Numbered from the stretch's first letter, positions 1 to 12,597 are shown. The stretch is DNA of 64,000 nucleotides from Antilocapra americana (GCA_007570785.1 ML662442.1:33031909-33095908); one strand, 5' to 3'. The notes: generated by a model not told the origin, from the sequence alone. Program-made: numbers and translations.

Positions 1-2327
1 AAAATCCAGTTGTGCAAGAATTGTTTTTAAAAGCATATATATACTACTAAATTATGAAACAATTGAGAATAAAAGATAATCTCAGTTCCATGACTGCTGT
101 GAATTACAAAGCATAAAATATCAGTAGGCATATGGGAGAAATAAAGACAAGTATAATTAATTGACATAGATACAGTAAAGAAGTTAACCTCAATTCTCCA
201 TTGTAATATAATCATCTATAATATTTTTGAGGAGGAAAAATGTCTTCACACTATACACTGCATTTGTTGAATTAATTTCTTTATTTTCAAAATGTTTTTG
301 GATTTTCCAAAAACCTAGTTTCATTTAATACTGAAAACTATTAAAATAATTTCCTGTAATTCTGATTATTCCTAATCAAACAACAAACTCTCCTAGCTTC
401 ACAATAGTGAAAATAGATAATATTTTCTATTTTCACTTTTCAAATATTCTCTCCCACATTACTTTCCATTTCACCACACCTATCCAAATAATTCTTAGAG
501 GGAAAAAAATGAAAACTAACATGAAGTTTATTGTTCATTCACATGCCTGGTAAAATGCCAACTGATTTTCTTTGTTCAGATATTATTCCATTGCAACCGT
601 TTATCTATCAAACAAGTTTACAAGCATAGCATTATATTTTAGCACTCTTTTTGCTCCATAACTGACCTAATTTTCATCTAATAAAATCATACCCTAACCT
701 CCAAATCATCCAACACTATTGAATATTTATATCTAAGTCAGCCTTCAAAATGTCTCCATACACCTGGTCTGATGGTGTTTCAAAAGCCCAGATGTTCTGT
801 TTTGGACTCTTATTTAAAGAGTAAAGAAGGTATTTAAAAGGCTCAGTCAGCTTGTCTGGTCTTACTTTTGATTTGCCTTAAAATTGCTATAATCAAAAGG
901 GAAACTGTAAGGTGAACCGTGACTCTCCCATCTTTTTGCAATTTATGAGGAAGAGATGACAAAGGTGTAAAAAATTACTACCATCCTAGAAAGCAGTGAA
1001 TTTTTAACCAAGTCTTTGTCAAGACAGGAAGCTGTGTTTGTTTACTAAAAACTATAACCTTGGCTCTTTCTCAAAAAATTAATTATCTAATCATTCCCTC
1101 TCAGTTACCTACTTCCTCTAGTTTTCACCTATTAACAGACTGGATTACTTTCTTAAAAAAAAAAAAAGTACAAGTCACAAATTTACAGGCAAGAATAACC
1201 AGATTCATAACCCCGTATCTCCTAGTAGTGATGTATCTCTTAGTAGTGACTTACTCTATCCAGAGAATTAGCTCTACTTTTTATATTTAAAATAATAATA
1301 ATAATATTAAATTATACAAAACACAGCAATTAATTACCATAAAGCCATGAATCCAAACCTGAATTTCATACATTTTTAGGAGAGAGTAAAGGACAGCAAG
1401 CAAACAAACTAGAATCAACAAATCCTGATTAAGTAGAAAGGAGAAGGAAAGGATGGGGAAGGAGAAGAGACATGGGGGAGAGGAAGAGGAGATAGAATTA
1501 TTGCCAAAAATTAGGGAAGTCATAGAAATTAATGCTCAGAGAAAAGTCAAGGCTTTGGATGCCTTCTTTTCTAAGCCAGACCTAGCTGCTTGGAGTTAGT
1601 TGAAAATCAGAAAAATTCACATCTTCAACCACACTAGAGCTAAGACAGGAAGTTCAAACAAAGAAACAAAAAAATGTATTAACTCCTTCACATCCTGTGC
1701 TTCACTATCTCAGTGACCTGTCCACAATAGAAGCTAGGTAATTTGTTAATTTGATTCATTTGAACTATTACCACATTTTCTTAAGATTTTTTTTTTTTAA
1801 TGCAGACTAAAATTTTTTTGGTATATCATCTTAGAACCCAAACCCTCCCCTACCTCCTACAGAAACCAACAATGGAAGTGTGCTTAGTTACTTAGCAAAG
1901 ATTTGTCAGGCTTAAAGTAATAAAAGGTCATAGAAACATGATCTTTTAAAAAACAAGCAACTGATTTTTCTTATGCAACATCAAGTCCTGAGTTGGACAA
2001 CCAGGACTTCGTATTTGAGAAAGACCTAATATTGCAGAATCATTTGCCTTTCCAAATACCAGTTTTCATGTGATCTCAGAATAACTGCATAATTCTAGGT
2101 ACCAAATCTATTTTTCACACAGAAGAGAAAAATCAAGCTAAGGAGGACATCTTGTATAGAGACTTCTTTTTACACCCCATTGACCAAACCTAGATCATTA
2201 AGCCACCCTTAGCTGCAACAGAAGCTGAAAAATAAAGTATTTTAAATGTCTAATATCAATTTAATTAGGAAAAAGGGAAGGGCATAAGACCCGGTACTGA
2301 ATGTGCTAAAAAGTATACTAATATATT
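1..2327. other. Unassigned AT-rich sequence
   Basis: I recognise no gene, RNA or repeat family here. Open frames are short (under 80 codons), lack splice or codon-use support and read like chance ORFs. Local features are a short AAT run near 1290-1310, a purine-rich tract at 1437-1495 and a T run near 1789-1798. Ancient repeats too decayed to see by eye could be present. Confidence 0.6.
1437..1495. repeat. Polypurine (GA-rich) tract
   Basis: About 60 bases are nearly all A and G on the + strand, with blocks such as gagaaggaaagg and gggggagaggaagagg. Such tracts can adopt triplex structures, but nothing here shows a function. It is simple-sequence DNA, not coding. Confidence 0.6.
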
Positions 2328-2528
2328 GGGTTTCCCAGGTGGTTCAGTGGTAAAGAATATGCCTGCTAATTCTGGCTTCAATTCCTGGATCAGGAAGATC
2401 CCCTGGTAAAGAAAATGTCAACCCTATTCATTCTTGTTGCCTGGGAAATCTCTAGGACAGAGGAGCTGGTGGGCTACAGTCCATGGGATCACAAAAGAGT
2501 TGGACATGACTTAGTGACTTAAAAACAA
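2328..2528 (+). mobile_element. Bov-tA SINE
   Basis: A ruminant tRNA-Glu-derived SINE. It opens with gggtttcccaggtggttcag, the usual Bov-tA head, passes through the tRNA-like part (gtaaagaatatgcctgc) and ends in the Bov-A body (cagtccatgggatcacaaaa, then ttggacatgacttagtgac). It is older than most copies in the window: its CpG sites are gone and the B-box region is eroded. AT-rich words on both sides (ctaatatatt before, ctattatatt after) may be the target-site duplication. Confidence 0.9.
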
Positions 2529-3686
2529 CTATTATATTAATATTATTATACTTATTATTTGGATGGATTTTTATATGTAATATTTTTGAGTCTTTATTTT
2601 TTTTTAATCTGCAAAAGGATACTGATTTCCACTTCAAGTAATTCTTATGACTACTAAATGAAATGTAACCTTAAACTGCCTGACATATAATGTAGGCTCA
2701 ATATATGTTAGTTTCTTCCCAAAAATAAATATTTAAAAAGATATCATGAAGCCTTTCATTTAAAATAGCCAATTTTAAGGAACAATCCTAAAGCAAAGAA
2801 ATTTAGAAAAGAAAAAGGAAAAAATTCAATATAAAATGTAAGCAACATTCTATTCCAGGTATAAAACTAAACATTTCATATATTTCATGTGTTGGCTGTA
2901 ATTTAAAATTGTAATATATCACATGTGCTTTTCTGGATGATATGACTAAGGTATAATAAACTGAAATGCACTTACTTTATAAGCCTTTAAGAATCATGAA
3001 AAACGCAAATTCATACTTGAAGATTCTCTATTAACATTTAGGGGGTTGAGTACAACAATGACAAAATATTTTATTTTTCCATTGTTACATCTTTATTTCA
3101 GTAGCTAAAAGCTATTCCATGTCCCTCTGGGAAGAGAAGAAATTCTAAATAGCACATGATGACACAGTGTTTCAGAAAAGAAAAATTGCTTCCTGAAAAT
3201 ATATCATGAAATCAATACATTTCCACCACTGACCAGCTTAATCACCCAACCTTCCAGTCAAAACAATTTCAATTGAAATGCTGCACTGCCTCTCTGTCTT
3301 CAAAACTCAGAGTCTGCTCAACAATACATTGACCATTTTATAGAAGTCAGTAGATCTAGAGAGCTATGCATTGACTTGAAGGAGAGCATTGTGAGTCCAC
3401 CCAGAAATCTGCAAGGCCTGAACTTAGAAGTAATCAATAAAAAAAATCACATTCATATTTCTATTTATTTCTGACAGATGTATTATGGTGATCCTTTACA
3501 TTCCAAGAATGGCATAAATATAATAAGAATACATTCTCTCCTAGATAATGGTGCTATCTGGCTTCACAAAAATACTTTAAGTAAAAGTTGCCATTTAGTG
3601 TTCCATCAAAATAGAAAAGAAACCTTTTCCTACTTTTATAGGTGCCAAGAAAACACCATGAATTTCAAAGAAAGATAATATATATA
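2529..3686. other. Unassigned sequence with a possible MIR/L2 tail
   Basis: Mostly unrecognised AT-rich DNA. Around 2670-2715 the words ctgcctgacatataatgtag and ctcaatatatgtta resemble the conserved tail shared by MIR and L2 (consensus style: gcctggcacatagtaggtgctcaataaatg), so a small + strand relic is possible. The frame at 3478-3678 has no recognisable protein features. Confidence 0.45.
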
Positions 3687-3893
3687 GGGCTTCCCTGGTG
3701 GCTCAGATGATAAAGAATTGGCCTGCAATGCAGGAGACCTGGGTTCTATCACTGGGTTGGGAAGATCCCCTGGAGGAGGGCACGGCAACCCACTTCAGTA
3801 TTCTTGACTGGAGAATCCCCATAGACAGAGGAGCCTGGCGGGCTACAGTCCATGATGTCTCAAAGAGTCAGGCACGACTGAGCAACTAAGCAC
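3687..3893 (+). mobile_element. Bov-tA SINE, full length
   Basis: A near-complete copy: head gggcttccctggtggctcag, tRNA-derived part with gcctgcaatgcaggagacct, and a body ending gtcaggcacgactgagcaac. The 63-codon frame across it is the translation of SINE sequence, not a gene. The flanks are AT-rich and show no convincing target-site duplication. Confidence 0.95.
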
Positions 3894-4625
3894 AGGACAA
3901 TGTATACGTATGTGTGCATATGTGTGTGCGTGTGCATGACATATTTAAAGTACTTTTTCAAATATCTTTTACTCAAATTTTTTTTCATTATGTTCTAAGA
4001 AACTTATTAGAAACTGAAAATAGCACTTTCCTGTCTTTTTCTATCTCGGAAAAAAAGTTAAATAACTATGAGATTAATTTAGCTAAAATTTAAACTATCA
4101 CAATCTGCCTGGCTGATGGGTAAAATAGAAATACATGGCATTCTTTGTATGAGGGACGGACTTCTACCTTATCCATATGAAAAAGAACTGTTTTTATTTC
4201 TGAAAGCAGTCCAGAATCACCTTGGAGCTATTTTAGGTGAAATACTTCCCTCTAGGAGAGAGATGCTTGGCCTGCAATATACTATTTCGAGTTTCTGTTC
4301 TAATAAAGAAGATGGCTGAGACAGTAGCCATTGTTTCTTTTTCAGAGTTGTGTCTCTGTTACATATTTCTGTGTTATTATGTACTGTCTACCCAAATGAG
4401 TCTATTATTGTATTTATTTTAAATTAAGCCACAATGTTTGTGGAGCTCTAAATCAAGGATTAAGACCCAAACAAACACATGAAAATAATAAAAGCTTCCT
4501 TTAATAATTTCTTGCATTTGGTGTATATTTACTTTCTACATGTAATTGAGGGTTATATTCTTAATCCCCACATCTTTGCACTAAATTAATATAGACAAGT
4601 CCTTGAGTGATAACAGAGTACATTT
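3894..4625. other. Unassigned sequence
   Basis: A short TG-rich patch follows the SINE (about 3900-3940). The rest shows no known repeat. Two overlapping frames of 61-67 codons at 4116-4422 have no start context, motif or homology that I can see and are treated as chance. Confidence 0.5.
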
Positions 4626-4629
4626 TAGT

Positions 4630-4790
4630 TATAGATATCAGCTCTGACATGCTCTCAGATTTTGACCTTGGACAAGTTATTTAACCTCCATATATTTGAG
4701 TCTCTTCAACAGTAAAAATGGAGCTAACAAGAGGATCATCTTTATAAGAGATAATGTTATATTCCACTACATTTGATACATTATGCTATA
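4630..4790 (+). mobile_element. MIR SINE (ancient)
   Basis: The order of words matches the MIR core and 3' part: gaccttggacaagttattta, acctcc, ctcttcaacagtaaaaatgg and ctaacaagaggatcat. These correspond to the consensus phrases on tgaccttgggcaagt, the cctcatctgtaaaatgggg block and the following gataataat stretch. Divergence is high, as expected for a mammal-wide element older than the ruminants. Confidence 0.8.
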
Positions 4791-5149
4791 GCTTTTAGTA
4801 GGAGAGCAGTCTTTAAAATGTTTATTTCTGTCACCAGGAGGAAGAAGAGCAAAGATTTCTTCAAGAAAAGAAAGCAGATATATCAACAGTACAGAAGTTT
4901 CATATATCAGAACTATTTACAGCCATTATAGTATAGGTAAAGTGGGATTTATAAAGGCAATTAGAGCAACATTCAAGACTAGAGAGAAATTTGAAAATGA
5001 AATTGTGTTGGACTTAACACAGTTTGGATTTGAGCCTGTGCACCAAAGAATCATGATTTAAGTAGAGACCACTTCTGTGTTGGAAAAATATGTGTTAATG
5101 TATAAGGTAAAGAAGAAGCACATAAAAATGAGATCAGGGACAGCAACTG

Positions 5150-5465
5150 TTAAACCATTTCTATAGTACAGACAAAGGATAGTTAAACTGTTTACTAAAG
5201 CACAGGGAATGAGGCTGGAACTGCAAGTGGGAGGAGGGGTTTTCAGAAAATAAAATTTATAGGACTACATGGTTGATTTGATGTGGAACATGAAGGAAGC
5301 AGCGGGATATCGGGATATATGGGCATACCACCTGAGATAAACTTGTGCTGGAATTTCATATTTGGTGAAAAATTCTAGACCAGATTATTAGAGCTGCTGT
5401 GATGTGCCAGAGAGACTGCAGAGTGAGATCAGAAGGCCAAACAATGACCCTGAGAGGATAGAATT
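5150..5465 (-). mobile_element. Possible L2 fragment
   Basis: Phrases such as catggttgatttgatgtgga, acatgaaggaag and gggatatatgggcata follow the order seen in antisense L2 ORF2 sequence. The match is weak and patchy, so this is a tentative call on a stretch that otherwise looks unassigned. Confidence 0.35.
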
Positions 5466-5833
5466 ATCTTGACCCTATTTCTATTGTTAGGCATTTGTCT
5501 TATAATCCATGGTCAACAGAACAAAATGTATTGGAATAAATAATAAAAATGAAACAATAAACAAACAGTTTGATACACTGTTAATAAAGTCAAAAGGGAA
5601 GCCTTCTGAGTCAGACATTTATAGAAATATCTGCTTAATTTTCTTCTTCACTTGGAGATTTCTCCTTACTTGCTAACCCTGGGGGCAGTACTGAGATATG
5701 CGCCTTGTTCCTTTTTTTTTTTTTAAAGTTGACTGGTCCAGAAAATTACCTCACCTGAGACAGGCACATTTTAAGTGTTCAATTTATTCATCAGGAAACT
5801 AATAAAAACAATACAACCATTGGTAACCAAACC

Positions 5834-6103
5834 TGGGAGAAGGAAATGGCAACCCACTCCAGTATTCTTGCTTGGAGAATCCTGTGGACAGAGGAGCCTG
5901 GAAGGCTGCTGTCCATAGCGTTGCACAGAGTCAGACACAACTGAAGCGACTTAGCATGCATACATGCATTGGAGAAGGAAATGGCAGCCCACTCCAGTGT
6001 TCCTGCTGGAGAATCCCAGGGACAGAGAACCCTGGTGGGCTGCCGTCTGTGGGGTCGCACAGAGTTGGGCACGACTGGAGCGACTTAGCAGCAGCAGCAG
6101 CAA
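5834..6103 (+). mobile_element. Bov-A2 SINE (dimer of Bov-A units)
   Basis: Two head-to-tail Bov-A monomers, each starting ggagaaggaaatggcaaccc or its variant and ending in a gacacaactgaagcgactta-type phrase. They are joined by the linker gcatgcatacatgcattgg, and the copy ends in a gca/gcagcag tail, as expected for Bov-A2. Frames on both strands across it are SINE translations. Confidence 0.95.
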
Positions 6104-6745
6104 TCAGACTTAGTATCAAGGGCAATTCTTAAAAGTAGAAATTTTAAGGATATATGAACTTTTCAGAGGTCATGCCATCTACAGAAGTGGGACTTTGAAG
6201 AAACTTTAGAGGAAGGGAAGGATAAAGGACCTGAGTACCACTACTGAACTCTGTTTACCCAGATAAGAAGAGTTGAGAGAAACCTAAGTGAAATATAAGA
6301 CTCTCAGAAAAATTTGGGTGGTACAAGTTCTGAAATAGAGCACAAAGAATCTGCCTCATTAGGAAGTAACAGAAATTGTTTTTGTTTAAAATGCAAAGGT
6401 TTCAAAGTAATGGTAACTTACCAAACCAAAAACTTACCAACCAAAAACGACAGATGAGTCACCACAAATCAGGCTTCAGAAAGCAAAGGGAAACTTGGAG
6501 GACAGAAATAAATTAGAATGATTTAAACTCAGAGAAGTCAAGCTAAATAAACTAAGATTTTATAAATGTTATATACCATAACATGCAGATATGTATGTGT
6601 GTGTATATATATATATTAAATATAGTTGTAATTAAGCATTAATAATATTTTAAAACTATTAAATACCCAACAAAATATTGTCTTCAACAAAAATATTTGA
6701 AGTCTCTACAGAGAGGGTGTAAGTTAATTTTTTTATTAGTGATTA
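6104..6745. other. Unassigned sequence
   Basis: No repeat or gene recognised. A small mixed TG/TA microsatellite lies at about 6590-6618. Confidence 0.55.
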
Positions 6746-6964
6746 TGTGCATGCCAAGTCGCTTCAGTCGTGGCCACCTCTTTGCAACACAATGGAATGT
6801 AGCCTGCCAGGTTCCTCTGTCCATGAGATTTTCCAGGCAAGAATACTGGAGTGGGTGGCCATTTCCTTGTCCAGGGGATCTTTCCAAACAAGGGACTGAA
6901 CCCTCTTCTCAAGTCTCCTGCATTCACAAGCAAGTTCTTTACCACTAGCACCACCTGGGAAGAC
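6746..6964 (-). mobile_element. Bov-tA SINE
   Basis: Antisense copy: it begins with the reverse complement of the SINE tail (gccaagtcgcttcagtcgtg) and ends with that of the head (accacctgggaagacc). It carries the longer variant of the tRNA-derived region, with extra bases (tcaagtctcctgcattcaca), also seen at 34981 and 45650 in this window. Confidence 0.9.
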
Positions 6965-7018
6965 CAGTGTTTACTTAATGTTCTCCAACTCTAAAAACTC
7001 TTTCTGCCCATGGATTCT

Positions 7019-7162
7019 CTCTTCTGTCCATCGAATTCTCCAGACAAGAATACTGGAATGGATTGCCATTCCCTTCTCCAGGGGATCTTCCTGAATCAGG
7101 AATAGAACCTGGGTCTCTTACATTGCAGGCAAACTCTTAACATCTGAGCCACCAAGGAAGCC
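7019..7162 (-). mobile_element. Bov-tA SINE, 3'-truncated
   Basis: The head and first body part of a Bov-tA in antisense, from ccatcgaattctccagacaa to ccaccaaggaagcc. The Bov-A tail (cgactgagcgac region) is absent. It lies 55 bases from the copy at 6746-6964 in the same orientation, so the two may come from one locus later altered, or from independent insertions. Confidence 0.85.
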
Positions 7163-8682
7163 ATTAATTATATGTTTTTTTTTTTTTTTTGATGCTTGGA
7201 ATAATTGTGTTGAATTCTGTTAAAAAATCTCAAGTAAAAGTAAGAAGATAAACTATCTGAGTTAAATTTGTTAAATAGTCTAAAGAAAAGACAATTATTT
7301 TATTTAAAAAAAAGTAACTAATGAGATTCTACTCAGAGTCTTATAGTAAGGCAGATAATTTTTTTCTAGAGATCAAATATAAAAATTGTAAGCTTTCCCC
7401 CATAATTCTTTACTGGAAGAAGTGCTTAATATTTGTAGCAGGAGCATTCCCAAACCTTCCATGTGAGCCTAGTATCCATGTAATCAAGAGAAATGCCAAC
7501 AGTCAAGGTAAATTCTATATGCTGTACTTTCTGATTTACTCTCTCTGTATCCCTGCCGAAAGACTGCAACCTTGTATGGGTATTAGAATTTATATTTACA
7601 AAAGAAAATAGTTTTGAATAGTGAATGAATACCTTCTTTCTGTTCTGCTTGGCTTGTTGTGGACCAGTATAAAACATACAGGAAAAGAATCTACCAAAAG
7701 GCAGTTGATAATACATCAAATGCTAGATGGAGACAAAGAAGAGGAAATCAATAGCAGTAATAAACCTTGCAATAATGTGTGTCCTAGAGAGCTGCACTAT
7801 TTTTGAGCTATGCAAAGGAGATGGAAGAGACAGAAATTATGAAACTACATGTGCAAGAGGTCATCCTAAACATATTCCAGAAATTCTCATGTCTTCTCCT
7901 TAGCAAATAACTGGCTCAAAGATAAGCAAAAAGGAAGAAAATAAATGTGTCATTATATTATACTCTATATACTCTGAAGCAAAATCAGATTTTAAAAGTA
8001 ATATGAAAAAAAATCATCACTTTCTATTAAAAACTAATCACAATTGCAAAATACTCTTATGGGGGGTATACACTAGGTACCTCCAAAAGTGACCAATCAC
8101 ATAGATTACTATGTTAATGATACTCCTAGAAATTGGAAATAACCAGTTGAAAATGTTATGTCATTATTATTCTAGAATTCCTTATATTTAATACTAGAAT
8201 GATAGGACTACTCAGAAACAGATGGAAACTATCACCTTGGGTTCATACAATTTTCCTTGTTACAGGGTCAAAGAATAAAAAGGCCTCTCACTGATATGAT
8301 TTGAAATCTTAAGAATGTATTTTTCTATTTCAATGATACCAGTATACTTTGTTGACAGTTAGAAGCACAATATGAGTAATCCTTTAAGCAATGATAACAT
8401 GCTTGCTCTCTACATAAAACAATTCATCTCTATCGATCTTTTGCCTTAATATTCTCTAAATCCAATTTCAAAACCCACTAAAGCACAACTTTCATATTAG
8501 AAGGTATTCAGAGCTTCTCTAACTCTAAGATGCTTTTTCTCTTTATATTTCAACACATACAATTTAGATACAGATTAGCATTTTTATTTATAGGTAAATT
8601 TATCTTCCTCAGAATTGTCAATATATAAAAATTGCACCAGTCACCAACTTGAGTGGTTTAAGAACTTCTAATAATTTGCGAG
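7163..8682. other. Unassigned sequence
   Basis: About 1.5 kb with no repeat I can name. A T run lies near 7175-7190. Overlapping frames of 61-97 codons on both strands at 7321-7806 show no conserved motif. The overlap of open frames on both strands argues for AT-rich chance ORFs. Confidence 0.55.
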
Positions 8683-8911
8683 GGCATGCATGCATGCTGA
8701 GTCAGTCACTCATGTTCGACTCTTTGTGATCCCATGGACTATATAGCCTGCTAGGCTCCTCTATCCACGGAATTTTCCAGGCAAGAATACTGGAACAGTT
8801 TGCCACTTTATTCTCCATGGGATCCTTCCAACCCGGAGATTGAGCTAACATCTCCTGTGTGACCTGCATCGGCAGGTGGATACTTTACCACTCAGCCACC
8901 TGGGAAGCCCC
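8683..8911 (-). mobile_element. Bov-tA SINE with target-site duplication
   Basis: Antisense, complete copy from the tail (gagtcagtcactcatgttcg) to the head (ccacctgggaagcccc). It is flanked by aatttgcgag (8673-8682) and agtttgtgag (8912-8921), which agree at 8 of 10 positions and look like the target-site duplication. The tail starts with a short gcatgcatgc repeat. Confidence 0.93.
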
Positions 8912-8921
8912 AGTTTGTGAG

Positions 8922-10050
8922 TATTTTTAAACTATTGTAGCAATATCTATTAAAAAACAAAGGTGCCAGTGAATATACATCATTCTAATATGGCCCCAGT
9001 GAAAAAGAAGAAGGGTTAGCTTATTTTGTCCTGGGAAGTTAAAGAGGAAATTAATTTATGCCAACAAAGAAAAAATCAATTGCGCATTGTGCACAAAAGA
9101 AGAATCAATCACTATTTCTATGGCCTCTATATTCGTTATGACATGAATTTATTGAAGAAAATATTGCATTCAAATATGAATTGAGTTTGCCTCAAAAGTC
9201 ACTAAGCTCATCGAGGGAAAAATCAAGCCCTTACATTGGAATTTTTAGTGAAGCCCAATACTAACAATAGCAACCCACAAAAAAAAATGAATAATGAATA
9301 AGTATATTTGTTTGGCTTCATCATCATTTGAGAACCATAAATCTCATATTTCAGATGCTGCAATATTAGAAATTTCCTTCTAGTATACCATCATACTGTA
9401 ATTTAAAAAATTCCCTGCAAAATGGCTCTAGTATACTGGGTCCTCATGGTTATTTTTATTACTTTCTAATAAATACATGTACAGTTACGTGTGCCCATTC
9501 TTCATTTTTGCTTTATTTTGTGTTTATTTTTGTTTTGTAGTCATTCCTTCTCTGAAATGATTTCCCCACTATGATAACACTTACTAATCAGAAATGTTTC
9601 TCTTTCTCAAAAGCAAATTTTATGTATTTTCTTCATAAAACAATTAACACATACATTAATACATGAACAAAAGTATGTGAAAATAAAATTCCTGAATGAA
9701 CAATTCTTTTTTTCAAAATCAAATATACTGAGAATAAAGCTCTTTGAAGAAAAACAGTATGTCTTCTACGTGTTTTTTGTCTTCTGTGTAACTTTTATTT
9801 CCTGGTCATACATAACAATGGATAAATCAAGACACTACTTAAAGTTCTTAATCTTTTAATGCAAATAAAAATGATAGTCACTTGGTCAAACCAGTTCATC
9901 CATGTCTTCATGAAGCTAATAACCATTTGAATGTTGAAAAAGTGTGCAAACCTTGCCTCTCCACAGGCTTTTCCTTCCCTGTTAGTCCTGTGATAACAAA
10001 CTGAACTAACCAGTTACTCCCACTGCCACCTCAACAATGTTTTTCTGAAC
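8922..10050. other. Unassigned sequence
   Basis: AT-rich, with no repeat, RNA or coding feature that I can support. The 60-codon frame at 9677-9859 is rich in F, Y and V codons typical of random AT-rich DNA. Confidence 0.55.
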
Positions 10051-10246
10051 TTTGGCTCAGATGGTAAAGAATCTGCCTACAATACAGGAGATCCAAGTTT
10101 GATCCCTGGGTCATGAAGATCCCCCCTGGAGAAGGCAAGGGCAACCTAATCTAGTACTCTTGCCTGGAGAATCCCATGGACAGAGTACACTTGGGCCACA
10201 ATCCATGGGGTTGCAAGGGGTCGGACACCATTGGGTGACTAACACA
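10051..10246 (+). mobile_element. Bov-tA SINE, missing the first bases
   Basis: Starts at tttggctcagatggtaaaga, so the usual gggcttccc opening is absent, and runs to the tail tgggtgactaacac. The copy is moderately old (for example ggtcggacaccattgggtga in the tail). Confidence 0.9.
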
Positions 10247-10985
10247 GACTTGTCCTGACTAAGCTAATGTGGCTTAGAACTCTGCCAACTTACCCTTATT
10301 TCCAAGTCCCATTCTGGCTCTCTGATAGCAACAGTTACCACTGCACCAATCTGGTTTCCGAAAGGTAAGGTGAGTTACTATTTCCACTGATTTGAAGAAT
10401 ACTCTGCTGCCATATGGGGAACTGTCTCGATCTTAGGATGAGTCTTGACACTCAAAATACCTCTTTTTCTAAACTGTTTTTAGTGCTCCAGTAGCCTCCA
10501 AAGAATGTGTATAGTGACTCCTGAGGTCAGAAGAGGGTATACAGAATTGTGTATGTGCTCCTACAGATGCACATATGGTTATGAAGCTGCCAGGAAACTT
10601 TTAGTTAATAGTGCGGACCATAAAGCACAAAATAGAAATTGCAGCACAGATAATGTAGAACCAAATCAGCTTCAGACATAAAAGAAAAGCTAGGCTGCAA
10701 CCATGCATCTCCTTAGCTGTAGCATTAAAGACAAGCCCTTAGGAAGAATCGGATACCTCAACACAAGTTAACTCTTTCTAGTGACTGAAGGTTTGATTCT
10801 GGTGCCCAGAATAGGCAAAATGAGAAAAAGACTTTGCTTTACATTTGCTTTTTCTTAGGAGGCTTCTACTATAAGGACAAGTGGGTACCATTCTGCTGCT
10901 GAGAGTTCCTCTCTAGCTCGGCCCTGTCCACCCTGTTCCCACTAGGGCTCTGTGGCTTGAATTGTGATTCCTGACTCCCAGAAGA
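10247..10985. other. Unassigned, somewhat GC-richer sequence
   Basis: Base composition rises above the AT-rich neighbourhood here and continues past the BovB relic to about 11310. No exon structure is visible: no long frame and no convincing paired splice sites. It may be an old repeat or simply a local compositional island. Confidence 0.45.
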
Positions 10986-10987
10986 AC

Positions 10988-11183
10988 TGACTCATTAGAC
11001 AAGACCCTGATGCTGAGAAAAATTGAAGGCAGGAGAAGGGAATGACAGAGGATGAGATGGTTGGATGGCATCACTGAGTTTGAGTAAGCTCTGGGAGTTG
11101 GTGATGGACAGGGAAGCCCAGTACGCTGCAGTCCATGGGGTCACAAAGAATCAGATACGACAGCGACTGAACTGGACTGACTC
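10988..11183 (+). mobile_element. BovB (RTE) LINE, 3' end only
   Basis: The terminal part of BovB: tgactcattagacaagaccc, ctgatgctgagaaaaattga, a purine-rich ggcaggagaaggg, gatgagatggttggatggca and gggagttggtgatggacagg, ending in gcgactgaactggactgac. It is a strongly 5'-truncated retrocopy. The repeated gaactg-type end is the normal BovB tail rather than poly(A). Confidence 0.93.
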
Positions 11184-11690
11184 TCAGGACTCGGCAGGGC
11201 TCCAGTGTCATTTCTGTCCCAAAGCCTGAGTGTTCCTGCTTCAGGTCTACTGTCAGTGTAACTCAGAACTGCAGTTCCTTTTCTCATCCCAGGTCATCCA
11301 CCACTGACAGAAAGCAATGACTAAAATGAGAAAAGAATCTTTGAAATCAAAGAAGCCACTTGTTAAATATACTGTTTGGGAAAAATTGTTTCATACCACA
11401 AAAGTTCACTTATCATAAGAAAAAAACACTTTATACTGAAGAATGCAATAATATATGTAAACAATTTACCTCACTGAAATCATCCACTTTGTGGTAGTTC
11501 TTATAATTAGTATTATTGTATAAGGACAAGTTAGTTAATTTTATATTCCTAGCCAGGTCCCCTGGACAACTTTGTCTTCCTACTATACCAAGTGATGCTG
11601 GCTATGTATCAGTATGCAAATAATATAGCAGTTTGGTACATAACCAAGAACTACTTCTGTATCAAAATTACCTGGTTTCTTTTTCTATGC
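11184..11690. other. Unassigned sequence
   Basis: GC-richer to about 11310, then AT-rich. No repeat family or gene was recognised. Confidence 0.5.
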
Positions 11691-12117
11691 AAAAGATTTT
11701 AAGTTTAATTAGGTCCCACTTGTTTATTTTAGTTTTTATTTTCATTACTCTACTAGATGGTTCAAAAAGGATGCAATTTATGTCAAAGAGTGTTCTGCCC
11801 AACAGATGAAAGGATAAAGAAGATGTGGTACATATGTACAATGGAATACTATTTCATCATAAAAAGGAATGAAGCTGGGTCATTTGTAGTGATATGGATG
11901 GCCCTAGAGTATACCATATAGAGTAAAGTCAGTCAGAAAGAGAAAAGGAAATATTGTACATTAATGCATATATGTGGAACCTAGAAAAATGTATGGATAA
12001 GCCTATTTTCAGGGTAGGAATAAAGATGTAGATATAGAGAACAGACATGTGGAATGGGGTGGCAGGGGGAAGGGGAGGATGGGACGAATTGGCAGAGTAG
12101 AACCGACATATATACAT

Positions 12118-12320
12118 TGCTCGTGAGCTCAGTTGCTAAGCCATGTCTGATTCTGAAACCCCATGAACTGCCAGATATCTCTGTCCATGGGATTTCCCAG
12201 GCAAGCATACTAGAGTGAGCTGCCATGCCCTCTCCAGGGGATCTTCCCAACCTGGGGATAGAACTCACCTCTCCTGCATTGTCAGGCAGGCTCTTTATCA
12301 CTAAGCTACCAGAGAATCCC
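12118..12320 (-). mobile_element. Bov-tA SINE nested in L1
   Basis: Antisense complete copy, from tgctcgtgagctcagttgct to accagagaatccc. It interrupts the L1 3' end at 11691-13000, so it inserted after that L1 was in place. Confidence 0.93.
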
Positions 12321-12330
12321 AATATATATA

Positions 12331-12597
12331 TGCTGCTGCTGCTGCATCGCTTCAGTCGTGTCCAACTCTTTGTGACCCCATAGTCAGCAGCCCACCAAGC
12401 TCCCCTGTCCCTGGGATTCTACAGGCAGGAATACTGGAGTGGGTTGCCATTTTCTTCTCCAATGCATGTCTGCATGCAAAATTGCTTCAGTCATGTCCGA
12501 CTCTATGCAACCCTATGGACAGGAGCCCACCAGGCTCCTCTGTTCTCAGGGTTCTTTAAGCAAGAATACTGGAGTGGGTTGCCATTTCCTTCCCTGA
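12331..12597 (-). mobile_element. Bov-A2 SINE nested in L1
   Basis: Antisense Bov-A2: it starts with a tgctgctgctgctgc tail and has two Bov-A monomers separated by ccaatgcatgtctgcatgca. It lies only about 10 bases after the Bov-tA at 12118-12320, separated by aatatatata. The repeated tgc tail is a potential length-polymorphic site. Confidence 0.93.

Noticed and set aside
3687..3760. tRNA gene
   Set aside because: The tRNA-like A- and B-box words belong to the head of Bov-tA SINEs. They are fused to the Bov-A body and do not fold as a full cloverleaf. The same applies to all other SINE heads in the window.
5834..6103. Tandem repeat or CRISPR-like array
   Set aside because: The two repeated units are the monomers of Bov-A2. 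There are no regularly spaced short repeats with unique spacers anywhere in the window.
11041..11180. Separate gene fragment encoding a basic peptide
   Set aside because: The same phrase recurs at 21880, 31270, 35480 (-) and 62750 (-). It is the conserved BovB 3' end.
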